Of a stretch of 64,000 nucleotides of DNA, positions 47,134 to 61,058 are shown one piece after another (within the stretch, counting starts at the first letter, position 1; each line of letters starts with the position of its first letter). Below the pieces are notes generated by a model. That model worked only from the letters and a program-made list of their open reading frames with translations. It did no database searches and was not told where the DNA came from. The position numbers and the translations under genes were made by a program. Origin of the DNA: Prinia subflava (lineage: Eukaryota; Chordata; Aves; Passeriformes; Cisticolidae); NCBI RefSeq assembly GCF_021018805.1, contig NC_086283.1, positions 10,615,162 through 10,679,161 on the forward strand, read 5' to 3'.

Positions 47134-49423
47134 ATTTGATTTCAAATAGGTAGCATCTAGTATCTGATGAATAAAGTAAATGCTTCTCATTGATGAGTGA
47201 ACTTTGGAGTGGCTCCTCAGGTTGAATGTAGATGCATTTTCTTCCTTTTCTTCTTCCTTTATTGTTGGAAGATACTGGGAATGCTTTAAAATTAGATTAT
47301 GAATATATTTTTATCTTTTGATTATTTTGATACTTCTACTATTACTTAACTGTATAGAGTCTTTGGCAATGAGATAAACCAGTTTTGCTAGAGGTAGTGA
47401 AGTGCATATAACAGCTTCCCTAGTGGACAGCTGCATTCTTTCTTTTTCTTAGTTATTTAAAAAAAAAATCTGAATATGAGACTTTCTAACTACTTATGTA
47501 AACCAGAGATTATCTTCTAGGTTATGATGGAGTTTCTCTTTTTGGGGAAGTTTAACTTCTAGGAGAACAGGCATGCATTGATGCTAAGGTGTGTGACAAC
47601 ACTAAGTGTGAAAAACTTCCAGTCATGGTTGGATATACTTCTTAAAGGCAGAAAACTAGTTGTTTGAATTCAAACACAAATACATTTTCACAAAGCTTTG
47701 TCTTTAAGGGGTTTCAGAAGAAATTAGTCTGTTGTTTACAGCACTGGTGTCCTCTGGATCAGAAAGTAACCTTTGTTAGTCCATCCTGGTGTTCATTACT
47801 TAATGTATCTATTTTCTTAGTTACATGTTCGTGTTCTGTTTGAGCTATGATGAAATTTCATGACTGTTTCACAGTGAAGTAAATCTTTTCTGAGTGTCTT
47901 GGTGTACTTCTGGCTGTGGATGCCTGAGGTTTCGATTATTGAGGTCAGAAAATTGGCTAGGGAAGGCTTCTACTTCTTTCCATTTTGTACCATTTGCTTA
48001 ATTTTCCTTGAAAATCAGTGAGGTGCATGATGGTATAATCATCTTCAGACATGTCCCAGGATTGAATTAGGACATTTTCAGGGTAACACACAAGCTGAAA
48101 AATCCATATCCTGCCTTTTATGCATACACTTTATTTCTTGTTCTTTCTGATATTGCTTCACTACAGACTACCTGCAAGATTTTCCATTCTGAGTCTACCC
48201 TATAGTTTCCTCAAATTAGTAGGTGCCCTTCTTCAATTTACTTTCAACCATTCTCTTCTTGGGTAGTTGTGTTTGCATATGATGAAAATATATTTTTTCC
48301 ATCCTCTTGTGAGAAATTCTGGTACATTGTTGCAAATAATTTTTATAGGATTTTATGTTTCTGCTGCATTAAAATTTAATTTACCTTTATTTTAATACAT
48401 AGTGGAACCAGTTTTCTTTCACCAAAAAAAGAACTAGTATTCCTTGTAAGACTTTCCTCTAATTATTAATGTACTTGTGTTAACTCTGTATTACATTAAA
48501 ATATTTCTCTGTATAACTTTGAAAGGATCACTGATTCCATATGTTCTTTTGTAAAACTGTTTTGTTTAGACTCTCAGGGACTGAACTATGTCAATTGATG
48601 GTGATCTTCACTGGACTCATTAGCTCCATGTCTTGACAGTGCCTGCAATTTGTTTTCATCTCCTTTAGGATACATTCAGGCTTATGAAAAGGCTTAATTC
48701 TATGTTCTGAAGTTCATGGGAAAATCAAAACATGAATGGCGATAATTCTTTAATTCTTTCTCATTTTAAACTCAGGAAAAGACCATCTGCAATAGATGAG
48801 TAGCTGCATTTCAAATGGAAATTTAGGTGAGTATGGGTGTTGGAAATGTTAAGATTTGAAATGTTTTGTCCTGATGCTTCCAGTGATGCCCTGTCATCTG
48901 CAGTAATTCCTGTAAGTAGTGCAATTGGAGCTATTCATGGTGAAATTTGTTCCAAATTATGATTAAAGCTGGAAGCTTGTGACCCTGCATAATCTTTTTT
49001 ATAGTTATATTTCCATGTCCTTTGTTTTAATCATCTGTTATTCAATATCTGAATGTACATTCAAAGCTATACTGCATTCAGTTACTCAAAAGAAAATTCT
49101 TTACTTTTTTAATCCCTTAAGGAGGCCTTATTACTGAATTTATATGAGACAATAATTCTCTTATGTTTGTGTTTGTGGTGGACAAATCCCTGTATTTCTC
49201 CATCATATGTTATTTGTGAGTACAGGATTGCCCTATGGAGATCTCTGCAGTGCATTTGATGTTTTTACAGAAGCCCTCAATGTCAACATTTAATTTTTCT
49301 CCAGACTTTTGGGATCCAGAGGTTTCCAAATCTTTGTTAGATGGATTACCAAATACACCAGTGCTGAAATCCATTTCCATTGATATGTGGGTACACTGGT
49401 GGCTTGGAAGTCTGTTAATATTT

Positions 49424-49462
49424 ACTTTGTGGTTTTACTTTGTGGTTTTACTTTGTGGTTTT
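49424..49462. repeat. 13-bp minisatellite, three perfect copies
   Basis: ACTTTGTGGTTTT is repeated exactly three times in a row. Three identical copies suggest recent or ongoing expansion. On the plus strand it produces a repeated FTLWFYFVVLLCG-like peptide that is not a gene. Confidence 0.96.
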
Positions 49463-52400
49463 GCTGACTGAGGTGCAGAAGAAAGTCTGAATCCATGGTA
49501 AATTTTAATCACTGAGAAAATGTAAGTATGGTCTTACCTGAAATTACCAATTTTGTCTTGGAAGGTCCCACATGAGGTTAACAAAGGATCATCATTTCAG
49601 ATTCACTTGAGCTAACCTCATATTTGTGCCCTGTTGGGCTGTGCTATCCCATTGACTGGAGTAAAGAGAAGACAAAGATGGAAAAAAAAACTCTGAACAA
49701 ATCTGTCTCTTCCCAGCTGTAGTATCTATCATTAATTCCTTTTCTTTTTTTGCATTTATTTGGCTTCTGGCATGAGTGATGACTGAAGTTACCAGCAGTA
49801 TGTCAGGAGGCACTCCTGTGTCCTTGCTTGTCTTCATTTCAAAATTAGCATTATCTTTTGAAACAAATGGCAGTTCTCTAGTATTGTTGTTTATTGTATA
49901 CTTATAAAAAATATGCGCATCATTTTCCACATACCTGTAAGAGATACAATGTTGGGTTTTTGGTGCACAGTCTTTATTCAATTGAAGGTGCATATAATGC
50001 AGGTCTTGTGTGGCCCACCAAGATTTGGTGGTGGGTGTTTGTGGGGCTTTGTCTGTGTTGTGGGTTTATTTGTGTGGCTTGTTGTTGCTGTTTGTTTTAC
50101 CACAGTTTGTTGCTGCAGTATGCTTTCCACAGCCCACATGATGCCCAGGGGATACCCTGTAGTGTGGAGTTGGTTTACAGGGGTGCACTGAATTGCACTG
50201 GTCTAGATCCTAGTACTACTTATCTTTCGAACACTGAAAAAAATATGATCTGTTAGAGCTATTAAGAAAGTGGAGAATTACTTCAGCAACAATATGTAGC
50301 TTTTGGAATATTCTTAAAGCTTGCAAGTAAGACTTTTTTATTATTTTCAGAAATACCTTTCCTTGTTTTTCTTCTCCATTTTCCATTTTTCAGTTCAGAA
50401 AGGGACACCACCCAGTTGCTTTTTGGGGCTTCCATTATGTACTCAGTTCTTTGTGTGTTTGTTTTTTTAAGGAAGGAATCACAAAGGTGGATTTTATAAC
50501 ATAGTTATTTTTATAAATCCTTTAATTTTTTTAAGTGATGAGCAAAGTTTTTTACACAATGTAATTAAAAAATAGGCGGAGACTCTGGAAAGGCATCTGT
50601 GTATTCAGTGGATCTCATAGAGCTGCTCATGAATTTCACTGGATTGCTCTGCCTTGCAACCTTTAGCTAAGGGGCAAATTTTTGAGTTACATTTGAGTAC
50701 AGTAATAAAGGTTGAGGTAATCTTTAATGGGACCTAAGCTGCTAGTGAAATAAAATTCTGGGAGGAGATAATTGCTGATCTTTCATTGCATCATGTGTTA
50801 TTCAACTACTCTGTATTAGTTGCTACTGCCCAATATTGTGGAATCTTTCTCTGTTTACTTCATGATAAGATGAACATTTCCCTCTCTAAAGAAGCCAGGT
50901 AAATGCAGAACTTGGGTTTATTTCACAGCATGCAGAATATTTGTCAGGGGTTTATATGTATTTCAAGTTAATCTAAATAATTTTTGACAGGTCAAAAATT
51001 GTATTCACTACCAGGAGAGAAAATGGCACTATATATAATCAAAACATCACAGTAGAGTATGAAGAGAGCTTATAGTTGTACAGTAAATAATTTTATTTCT
51101 TTGCAAAGGAAATTCACAGTACACTATCTCTTTCTGAACTGTGTTTTCCACTCAAGTTATTTTGTAAGGATTAAATTAAATTCATTCCAGGGTACATGCC
51201 TTCAGAGATTTTAACAGTTTCTGGTTTGAAATATACCATAACTTTCTTAACAGTGAAAGAAAAAGTTCAAAAGACAGTTTTCCACCTCATTGCTTCTTTT
51301 CATAGAAGTACTCATACTTCAAGTGCGGGATTTTATTGAATACAAATTGAAGCGAACGTATGTCAGAATGAAAATTGCAAAATCAAGTGGTGCTGTGCTT
51401 TGCTCTTTGCAAGCGAGGAGAAATGTTGTCACCACTGTGATTACTGAGAACTCAGGCAGAAGGCTTGTGAGATTTGAGTAATAGCTGTATTTAAAGTAAT
51501 ATGAATGAATAGTCCTTCCTCTACAAAAGTCCTTTTCAGTGTGAATGAGTTTTACTTGCTTCAGAAGTAGCAGACTCAGTTGTGGCACTCTGTCTGATCT
51601 TTCACAGGAAAAGATGGGAAACTTTGGGAAGATGCAAGTCTCTAGCTCTCTGTTTCTAGAGATGACCAGATGAGCACATTTGCTTTGTGTCATTGCCAAG
51701 AGAAGTGGAAATAAATATAAATTCTCTTGTAGGCCATCTAAGGATGCTTAGATGTAGCGAGTTACTGTTTCCTCCTCTTATGTAACACACTTCAGAGAGT
51801 TATAGGCTCTTTTAACCTGAATTACATTTCAGTGCTTTCATTCAAGAGCTATTTCACATTCTGAACAGCATAGGATGCCAATATTGTATTAATTGATTGG
51901 TTGAAGACACAGGACTAGAGATATCTGCAGGAATTTTCCCAGTGTTTTGAAGACATCTGTTCCTGTGTAGAGTGGAAGGAATATGAGAATGAATCATCAG
52001 TCATTCCTATCTGAAAATATAGAGCAGAGCTCAGGAAAGTGTACTCCAACCAACTGTAAAGCACTTCAAGCTTTGTTTCTAAAAGTAGTGTGCACCATTA
52101 AATTAAAAAAACCCCAAACCCTTTTACAGTGCTTTTATAGAGCTCAGTAAGCAGTATTTTGGAAGAAAAGACAAATGATACATGGCTGTGAGTACTTTTG
52201 TTATTAAATAATAATTAAAAAAAAATTCCAAAGCTGTTCATGTTCATGTGCATATTTTTAGTTTGAAACGTAACTCTCGTTTTGCTAAACTTCAAAAGGA
52301 AAAGATTAGAGATAAAAAGTTTTTGATTCTCAGAACCTTTATGCCTGGCAGAAATAAGCCCTGTCTTTGGTAGATCCCAGAGAAACTTGCACTTTAGAGT

Positions 52401-55028
52401 GAAAATTCTTGTGTATATGTATCTTAAGGTAATGTTTACTTATTTTTTACTTTTCCATGTGATATTTATTGCAGTGGTTGATGGAAAGAGTAATGGATTT
52501 TATTCCTGGAAAAGCATAGAATTAATAAACTATCTGATAAGCTTTTTAAATTTTGAGGCCTGTCTTTCTTGAGTGCTGGACAACTCTTCTCAGAATAGTT
52601 TCCTAAAAATTGATATGGTCATTGAGTTCTCTTCAGGTTTAGCCAAATGTTACCTAGCTTTTTGGAATGTGGAGTTGAGTGGCTGCTTGATCACAGGACT
52701 TCTTAATCTTTGATTCTTTATGGGTTTTAACGCTCCTCTGAAGATTGTTTTTCATCGTGCAAATAATTTCTGGAAAACTTATACAATAGATTTTCCTTTT
52801 CCTACAATGGATAAAAGTTTATGAAGCAGTAACAGGTAATGTTAGCTAGGGTTTAGTAGAGTTGTTCTGTTTCTTTTAAAGAGATTTTTAGGTATGCAAA
52901 CCTAACATCTCCCAGGCCCTAAAATGGTATCTAGGGGAGAGCAGTAAACCTTTAAGACCCATTGAATACATGTGTATTTTTATGGCATTTGCCATTAGTT
53001 TGAGTGGTGTATTGGTGGTGTTGGGCCAGTTAAGCCTTCCTTATCTTCTTCCTTTCCTCTGTTCCTTTTCCCTCTTTGTCCATAAATATAAGGAAATTTA
53101 GAACTAAAAATATCTGGTTATATCATATTGAACATCAGTTGCTTCCAAATAAGTGATCTGAGAGGCCTACAGTGTTTGTCTCAGTCTCACAGTCTGTTTT
53201 GCTTGCATGTATCTCACCCTATATATTTAGACATGGAGGCAATTGCCCTTGAGAATGTCTTAGAAAATTCTAGTTTCAGGTTTGACCTCTTTTTCCTCAT
53301 ATGGAAAACAATGTTTAATATGGCTTAAAAAGTTCCCACCAAATTGAACCGATCTCATTCTTCAGGTGATCACTGATTCTGCCAGGGAGATTTAGCTTAT
53401 CATATATGGCAATCCATGTAAAACCTTGTAGGAAACAAACTGTGCCTGTGGCTTCAGCTTTTCTGACTGCTCTGGCTGTAGAATGGCTGGAAATCACACA
53501 GCAACTTAAGATCCAGATCAGACTGTTGCTTCAAATTCCTTTATCATTGCAGCTCAGCACTGATGACTTCTTGTCACACTACAGAGGTTTTCTTGGTCTC
53601 ATTTTGCTTTCACTTATGCCTGTAAATAATTCTTCTGTTGTAATTTTTCTAGAGACCTCAGTCATAACAATGGTCAAGACTATCACTTAAAAAATTTTGT
53701 GGTTACTTTGGATCTATTTTCAATTCACAGAAGTAGCTAGAAAGTGATAAATTCCAGCTGCTATAAATAAAAGACAAAGCCCATGATGAGATAAGAATTT
53801 GTTTTGGAATTCCTACTCTGTATGAGAAACTTCTAATGTTTTTTTTTTCCTAATTAATACTGTATGGATCCAAAGGTTAATTTTATCAGCCTTTGTTATG
53901 CATTCAGATTCTATATTTGTAACTGGAATTTCTTGTAATGGCATTTAGTTAGAGAAATCAGCAAACCTTTTACATCACAATAAAACATCAATATTTATCC
54001 TAAGTTATTATTCAAATGTTTACAATATTAAATACCTCTCCTTATACCAGTCCCATGACAATTCAATGTTACTTTACAATAGTGCAGGAGCATTTGGTTT
54101 TGTTTCAGCAAGAATTTATAATTTAAATACAAAACAGTCTTTATACCATGGTCAATTATTTTTCCTAATTCTGTATCACTAAGCAAAAAATATGCGTTGA
54201 TTATTCCCTTTAAACAATTCTATGCATTTTTTATTCCAGTGGAAACAGGATTTTGTTTTTCCTTAGAGAAAAGTTTCTTACACATTGATGTAATTTTGTA
54301 ATGCTCGTCTGTTTCTTCTTTGAAAAACATCTTTTAATCTGACATCAGGCAAAATCTCAGAGCAGCCTCTGAGCTGTTGAAAAGCATGACTATAAATCTA
54401 CAAGAGCATAATTTCCAGAAACCGTTTTTTTTTATCAAGAGAACAAAAGGAAAAATGAATTAGGAAAATATATTCTCTGAAATTGCAAATGTTATGCATG
54501 AAAGACTTCGATGTATTTTCCTTTTTGTTGGTTAGTGATGCTATTTACAACAATAAGAATAAAAAGAATCAGAAAGGTTATTTGTGCTTCTTTATTGGTG
54601 TACTCATAGCTGATTACATGAAATGACAGAATAAAAATAACAATTTCCCTCCCCTAAGGAGCTCCTATTGTTTTTTTAACAAGATATGCTATCAGCTAAG
54701 TAATTAAAGTTTCTTTCAGAAGGGTGTAGAAACAAAACAAAACCATGAGCATCTAAGAAAGACAATTCCATATTTAATTTGGAAAAAAGTTACATCAGTG
54801 AACAGCTTCCAATCAACCAGAGATAAAATACCTCAACAGAACTACTTTTTCTGAAAGTATGTTTGTACTGATTTTCTTACTAAACTAGGCTAATTAAGCA
54901 CGAGAAAATGTATGCTTATGTGCAAGGCAATGCACAATTTATTTTTAATCTCTAATGAATATAAAGTACGACTGGTTAAATTTTTAAGACAGTAGCAGAC
55001 ACATTTAAGTCATCAGCACTGTATGATA
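49463..55028. other. Unique AT-rich DNA, no gene seen
   Basis: No gene or repeat family recognised. A G/T-rich stretch lies at about 50,023-50,115. Open frames around 49,592-49,993 (minus), 49,894-50,256 (plus) and 51,319-51,699 (minus) have no family features. A GC-balanced unique patch at about 53,200-53,600 holds an open frame of about 94 codons without recognisable domains. Confidence 0.55.
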
Positions 55029-55100
55029 TATATTATATAACATAGCATATGTTATTATATATTATATAACACAGTATATGTTATATATATATATATACAC
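55029..55100. repeat. AT-rich 29-bp tandem repeat with (TA)n tail
   Basis: A 29-bp unit starting TATATTATATAAC is present at 55,029-55,057 and 55,058-55,086 (about 25 of 29 bases identical), then runs into (TA)n to about 55,097. Each unit contains a small palindrome (ATAACATAGCATATGTTAT in the first). Such TA-rich palindromic tracts are prone to length change. Confidence 0.9.
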
Positions 55101-58100
55101 CCTATATGTAGTTATATATAACACTATATTCTGCAAGAATTTTGTTGATAAAGTACTAAGTCTCTGCTTTTTAGATACTCAGCCTAACATGTCTTTATAG
55201 TGCAGTTGCTGATTCCTTTCAAAAGGTTTGAAATTAATATTTCCACTTACGTTAGAGTGAAATAAAAAAGGATCTAACTGTAGAAAATTGTATTTTCATT
55301 TGCAGAAAGAAGTTTATTATTTATGTGTATAAAACTTGGGGAGGGGTAGGTTTGGAACAAAAGAAGAATTTAGAAGCCTTTTTTATTGTCTTTGGGTAAC
55401 TAGGAAGTCTGGAAACATTTTTGTCAAAGCTCCGATATATTTAGTATGATTTGATATTTTCATATGAACATAAAATTTATATTTGAGTGCTTCTCTGCAT
55501 TTTCCATTGTTCTATCATATAATACACAGCCTCTAAGTTTCCCATGCAACTTTGAAAATTGATGAACAATTGAACAAATTGATATTGGGTGTCATTTGTT
55601 ATTTTCCATAATTAGCTCCTGACCAGAAAATCACAGTAGAAAAAACTGAAAGCTTGCTGGCTCTGTTGACTTTTCCTGCTATTCACTCATTCTGGAACTG
55701 TTTCCACATGTGACACTTTAATATCTCTATTACACTTGTTTAGGAATCTAGAAATATACATGAGTTAAAATTTTGTAGTTTTCCCTTACAGGTTCTCTCA
55801 ACTTCTAACTTTTTTTTTTTTTTCAAACATACAGATTCTGTGGGTTTATACTGATGTGGATTGGAATTTAGATCTTTCCTGGTATTACCCCTCTTTCAAA
55901 ATCCAGTTTAGTTTTGCCCTTGTGAGTCTACAGTCAGTCGTTTCTGGACTGTTCTCCGAACTTTCTATCATGCAGAATAAATTTTCTCACCATCTAAATT
56001 TCAGCTCATCATAAATTTTATGAACAGCTAAAATGCATTTCTTTCACCTTTTCTTATTTTAGTTCTCCGTTGTTACTTAATTGGCTTTGTATCAGTTACA
56101 AAAGAAAACATTATATTTATATGTCCTATACTAATTAACATATTTATCATGGAAGTCTTTGCCTTGGAAATTCTGTACTGCTACATGTAGATAAGATGGT
56201 GTCTGTCTGTATTGAGCTTTCCTATTCTGTTTTTCATCCTTGCTTAGACTAATGGTGAAAGTATTTAGAAGTCAATATTAGAAATAATACCAAAATCCAT
56301 TTGCACTGGCAGATCAAATAAGAAGTTCATTAAATGCGCAGCCTTTCCTCCTGTAATCAAATTGCTGCTGCAGCAAGGCTCAATGCTCTCTGTGGTCTGA
56401 GAAAAGCATGATGGCAGTGTTTGAGATGAATTTAAATGCAAGATCAAAGCTAAGAAACAAAGAATACATATAAGTGATTTTTATTTTCTTTGTATAAAAA
56501 CAACACTGGGGTTATATAACACATTAGAAGGAAAAGTATGAGTTAAGAACACATGTTTCCATATTGTGTTGAAAGGATATTGTGACTTACTAAACAGAAA
56601 GAAATGTTAATATCATGTAAGATCAGAAAGACCTTTCTCATGCGGCATTAGAAGTCTGACAAGTTTTAATTAAAAAAAAATAAACTTGAAAGAAACTTAA
56701 ACATATTTCCCCATGTATTAAAGCTTTTATTTTACATAATCCATATCAGACTGTTTGTCATTTCACTATACAGAAAAATAAATCGTATACATATATATTA
56801 CTTCTAATTGATAAGGAGCATTTAGAATATAGAAAGAAATTTTCCTTGTTTAACAGGATTAGACGGGCCTTTTGTTATTGGATTCCAAAATTACTGAATA
56901 AGTTTGCAATAGAAAATGTTTCTGTCAGAATTGCAGAAGATGTAGAATCACTGTAAAAGTCTTGCTTTATTCATGTGAAATACAATAAGATCAATAGAAG
57001 AAAGACTTCACCAACTTCAGAAAATCATTAACACTTTTTTTTTTGTCATGGTAATTGATTATATGTGACAGTGTCACAAACAACAGCATTTCCTGGAATT
57101 ATTTTTCTGTTTCTGATTCCAGTATCTGTGTTAATGTAGATCCTGTTCTTAGGAAAAACTCCACTGTGCTGATAAAAAATTTCAAGTGATTTATCTTGAT
57201 TTCAACAAGTTATTTCAGGGATCCTTTATATTTAATGTCATACTTATCTCTTTAGCCTGAATGTGTCTTGCTTTAGTGTTTTTTTTCAACTTTTGTGAGT
57301 TTCTTTGGTTCTGTCCCTGCCCCTTTCCACATTTACGTCTTGGTGTGATAAGGTACAGTAAGCTCTACTAATCCATCTAAGGAAGCCAGCAGAGTTCATA
57401 GCATGTGATCAAGTCATAATTTAACTCTCTCTTATAGTAAGCCTTTCAGGTTTTGGCATAATACATATTTTTCAGTCCTTCAGCAACTATCCTTTAACCT
57501 GTCTCCTGAACCTGCCCCAAGCTGCTACCAGCATCTGTTTAATTCCAGAGTCCAGAATGATCGAATCTAGCTTGGGACAATTCCCATGGCTAATGTGAAT
57601 GCAACAGAACTTCTGTACCCCTGCTTCACCTTTGTCTGCTGGGCATATCTAGGAGCCTTTAATGTAATTCTCAGACTGTCCAATATGTACATGAAACAAG
57701 TACTTACACCCTTTAAAATCTGCAAAGGGAGTCCAAGTCCTAAGAACTTAATAGTGACATTCCATTGATCTGAAGTGTTGGCAGGTAAAACAGAGAGCTG
57801 GGAAGGAATAATTTCTAAGTATGGTCAGAGTGCAGTAAAAGTGTCAAGAAATTGTGAACACCGATTCTGCTTTCATTTTAAAAGCAGTGTTGCAAGTTCA
57901 ATTTTTTTTAAAGTAACCTTCCTTTAATAAGAAACAATTCTGCCTTGAATAGAATTAAACTGTTATCAAGGAGAGAACTATGGAATGAAAATGACAGTGT
58001 CCTAAGCACCTCAAATTTAAATTCTAACCTTAACTTTTAAAATAATGAGCTTTTTTTAACAGATAAGACCTATTTCTAATTTTCCTGCTGAAAGGACCCT

Positions 58101-58817
58101 CCTGTAAGTGGTTGTATGTTTTGTTCCACTAATGACTCTTCAATATCAACAGTTGTGAAGGAAATATGAAAATCTGATGCTGCCTTGGAATTTTTTCAGA
58201 TGTGTGTATGTATGAAAATTATATAGCATACAAACCTGAGACTGAGATTGGTAGTAGTGAGGGGGAAAAGCATTCTGATTTAATAACAGAGAATAACAAA
58301 TAAGAAAATACCACACTTTTTCTGTGTGAGAGTCATGTCCTGGCAAACATGAAATAAACGTTGTGTTTCATGTCCAAAGAAGGTAACTTTTCTGATTCTC
58401 CAAATAGTTTGTTATCTCTAACTGGTAGAAGATTATTCTCTTGGAAAGCTCTTACAACCTGTTTTGTTTCATTCTGGTATTTTTCTCTGTTTTATTAATA
58501 AAAGAGGAAATCCCCTGTGTCAAATAGTAGGCTGAAGAAAATCACCTGTATAAGAAACACAGAGACCATGAGGGTGCTTGATCTACCCAAAACTTCATAA
58601 ATAAGCAGAAAATCAAAACAGCTCAAAACTCTTACCTTTGTAGGGGCTTTGCTTTCCCTTCACCTGCTAGTTTTCTGTAAAGCTAGAGCACTGAGGAGTT
58701 TTTAGAAACGTGCAGTGTAATATTTGATCAAAAGTGATACAAATGTCTTTTGGCTTCTTAATCTCACAGTGAATCTTTCTGAACAATTTAGTAGCCTTCT
58801 ATATAGGTGTGGTGTGG
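55101..58817. other. Unique AT-rich DNA, no gene seen
   Basis: No gene or recognised transposon. A T-run lies at about 55,810-55,823. A GC-balanced unique patch at about 57,480-57,780 contains a 60-codon open frame without domain features. Confidence 0.55.
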
Positions 58818-58881
58818 TTTTTTTTTTGTTTTGTTTTGTTTTGTTTGTTTTTTTGTTTTTTTGTTTTTTTGTTTTTTTTTT
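58818..58881. repeat. T-rich (TTTTG)n / (T7G)n repeat
   Basis: T-runs interrupted by single G residues, first about every five bases and then about every eight. It is a compound, slippage-prone simple repeat. Four CCCC bases end it. Confidence 0.95.
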
Positions 58882-59180
58882 CCCCTAGTGCTGAATACAG
58901 CTTAGCACATTATTTTTTCTACTTGAAAGGCTGCTCTAACTATTCCTTAATACTTTTTTAGATGTAATAATGTATGGGATCATGTTCTTGGTGTGTCAGC
59001 CTCATCAAAAATTCCTGAGACCTGTTGCTTTCAACAGAGAAAAAGTTTGCTGTGTGAAGGATAATGGGCTGGAATTTACTTTGTCAGCTGTTGGATGCTG
59101 AAGTTCTTAGTTTTTACATGAATTTGGGATATACATAATTCCTCTGTTTGTCTATTCTTCTAACTTGAGGATGACAACTA

Positions 59181-59212
59181 ACTCTGAAAGTTTACCTGAC
59201 TCTGAAAGTTTA
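59181..59212. repeat. 18-bp tandem duplication
   Basis: ACTCTGAAAGTTTACCTG at 59,181-59,198 is followed by ACTCTGAAAGTTTA at 59,199-59,212, identical over the 14 shared bases. Confidence 0.93.
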
Positions 59213-59842
59213 AAATTTATCTTAGTTTTATTTTGTTGTTTGTTGTTTTTAAGCATTGCTGGAAGTGATTGTCACCCCATTCTTGGAAACTAGATGTACA
59301 CAAAACACACTGTGAGAGTAATGAGGCATTATTGCTATTTCCTAAATCTGCTGCTTTTCACAGACTAAAAGCCAAAAACCATCCTTATTCTATGAAAGTG
59401 AAAAAAAAATCAGAAAGAAGGAAGAAAATAGTGACTCTTGCAGAAAGAGCATTCAACTCTTTTGTAACAAATAAAGACATATTTAATAGGAAAAAATAGA
59501 GAAAATGCCAAAAAAGGCCTCTGTTAAAGCATGAATGACATAATTTGCCTTGAAAATGCATATAGACATCAAATTAGTGCTAAAAATGATAAACTGATCT
59601 GTTTAAGGATAAACTATTGAAGATCCTCCTTGTTGAAGACATTTATTTCTCCCAGCAATTCTTGTAAATATTTGCTCGAATGAATTTAGCCATTGTTAGT
59701 AGTAGAGAGAATGTGGTTTTATACTTAAGTGCAGTAACATTTACTACTTTTCTGAAGTACACTTCTTAAATCACCATGCATGCAAACAACTGTGCTGTAA
59801 TAAAAACTCTATCACAGTGCCTTAAATAGTCTCAAATTTCAT

Positions 59843-59890
59843 ATTATGAATTATAAATGTTTAGCTATTATGAGTTATAAATGTTTAACT
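59843..59890. repeat. 24-bp tandem duplication
   Basis: ATTATGAATTATAAATGTTT plus AGCT is followed directly by the same 24-mer with two changes (22 of 24 identical). Confidence 0.93.
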
Positions 59891-60694
59891 GTTTGTATTT
59901 ACCATATCACTATAACAACATTTTTTCATATGGACAAAACAATTCTACCTGTCTGAAGAATTATTGTTTTAATTCTTGTAAGTGGGTTTGGACTAGTTTA
60001 CATGAACTATTCTTGCAGTAATGTTCCTTCTCTTTACCTGCAGGCTTATCTCTTATATACTTCTAGGCATCTGTGTTTAGATAGCTATAATGGGTCAGCT
60101 GTGTTCCTTAATGATAAAAGAAAAGGTAAATGGTTTCAGCTAGAAATGTGCGAGAGACATCCTTCCTAAAACATACTGTTAAACAGCGTTGCCTAAAAGG
60201 TAAGGGCAACTCAGCTGACTCTGGATTTAGATGGAGATGTGGAATGAAAAGAACACAGAAGAAAAGATCCAGGTTGGTTCTAAATGGATATAAAGGCATT
60301 GTCTGTATTTTTAGAATCTTAATTTGAAAATAGTCAATTTTTGTTTAAACAACTCCCTTTTTAAAACGAATAAGCTGTGAAATAACAGGTAGCTTGTGAA
60401 ATATTGATTGCTTTTGACCAAAAGCATGACAAGGAATGTCAGTGAAATTGATATGTTATGTGGTGGAGGAAAAGGAAGGTTGCTTCATCCATGCTGTGAT
60501 TTAGGAATTGTACTCTCCAATTTAGTGCTTCCACTGAAACTCTCCAAACCATACTGCCTCTTGTTTACTCCTTCCCCTCCTGCTATGACAGGCTGGAAAG
60601 GAGCCCTGGAGGCCCAGACGGTGAAAATCACGGGTTGAGATCAGAATAATTTGCTGGCAATAACGAGAGCAAATGATTCACACGTGATTGCTTG

Positions 60695-61058
60695 GAGCCA
60701 GCATAACCCCACTACTCCCTTCCAGTATCTGAAGGGGGTTTGTAGGGAAGCTGGAGAGGGAGTCTTCACCAGGAACTGCAGTGACAGGACAAGAAGTAAT
60801 GGGTACACATTGAAAGAGGGGAAATTTAGGTTAGATGTTTGGAATAAATTCTTTACTGTGAGGGTGATGAGGCACTGGAACAAGTTGCCCAGGGAGGTTG
60901 TAGATACCCCAACATGGGAAGTGTTCAAGGCCAGATTGGATGGAGCTCTGAGCAACCTAGTCCTGGTGGAAGGTGTCCCTGCCTGTGGAAGAGGGGGTTG
61001 GCCTAGGTGACCTTTAAGATCTGTTCCAATCTCTAAACATTCCATGATTCTGTGATTT
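60695..61058 (+). mobile_element. CR1 LINE 3' end with ORF2 C-terminal remnant
   Basis: This is the best-preserved CR1 in the window, on the plus strand. It shows CTTCCAGTATCTGAAGGGGG, GGAAGCTGGAGAGGGAGTC, GTGAGGGTGATGAGGCACTGG, TGCCCAGGGAGGTTGTAGAT, GTGTTCAAGGCCAGATTGGA and GGTGACCTTTAAGATC. It ends in CCATGATTCTGTGATT, the CR1 3' octamer-type tail. One frame stays open from about 60,651 to 61,010 and reads as the ORF2 C-terminus (FQYLKG..., FFTVRVMRHWNKLPREVVDT, FKARLDGALSNLV). The reverse transcriptase and endonuclease are missing, so it cannot move itself; such 5' truncation is normal for CR1. A minus-strand open frame over the same bases is a shadow. Confidence 0.92.

Larger units (their letters stand above)
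41216..49423. other. Unique AT-rich DNA, no gene seen
   Basis: No gene could be supported. It contains homopolymers, a hairpin at 43,377-43,419 and a 22-bp tandem duplication at 47,094-47,133 (all listed). The longest open frame in this stretch (45,351-45,830, plus) lies in a GC-richer patch, but its peptide has no recognisable domain and no splice-site or start context that I trust. A patch at 42,520-42,600 is rich in GCTGCTG-like words. Confidence 0.55.
58882..60694. other. Unique AT-rich DNA with small tandem duplications
   Basis: No gene seen. Two local duplications are listed separately. The segment at about 60,590-60,690 (CACGGGTTGAGATC and following) has a faint likeness to bird LTR sequence, but it is too short to call. 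Confidence 0.5.

Noticed and set aside
49592..50256. Overlapping open frames on both strands (133, 120 and 92 codons)
   Set aside because: No domain or homologous family recognised. The plus-strand ones are inflated by a G/T-rich stretch, and nothing supports splicing or a start.
60590..60690. Faint LTR-like words upstream of the plus-strand CR1
   Set aside because: Only short words such as CACGGGTTGAGAT are shared. There are no LTR ends and no ordered block structure.
60641..61045. Minus-strand 134-codon open frame
   Set aside because: It is the antisense shadow of the CR1 ORF2 remnant, which reads correctly on the plus strand.
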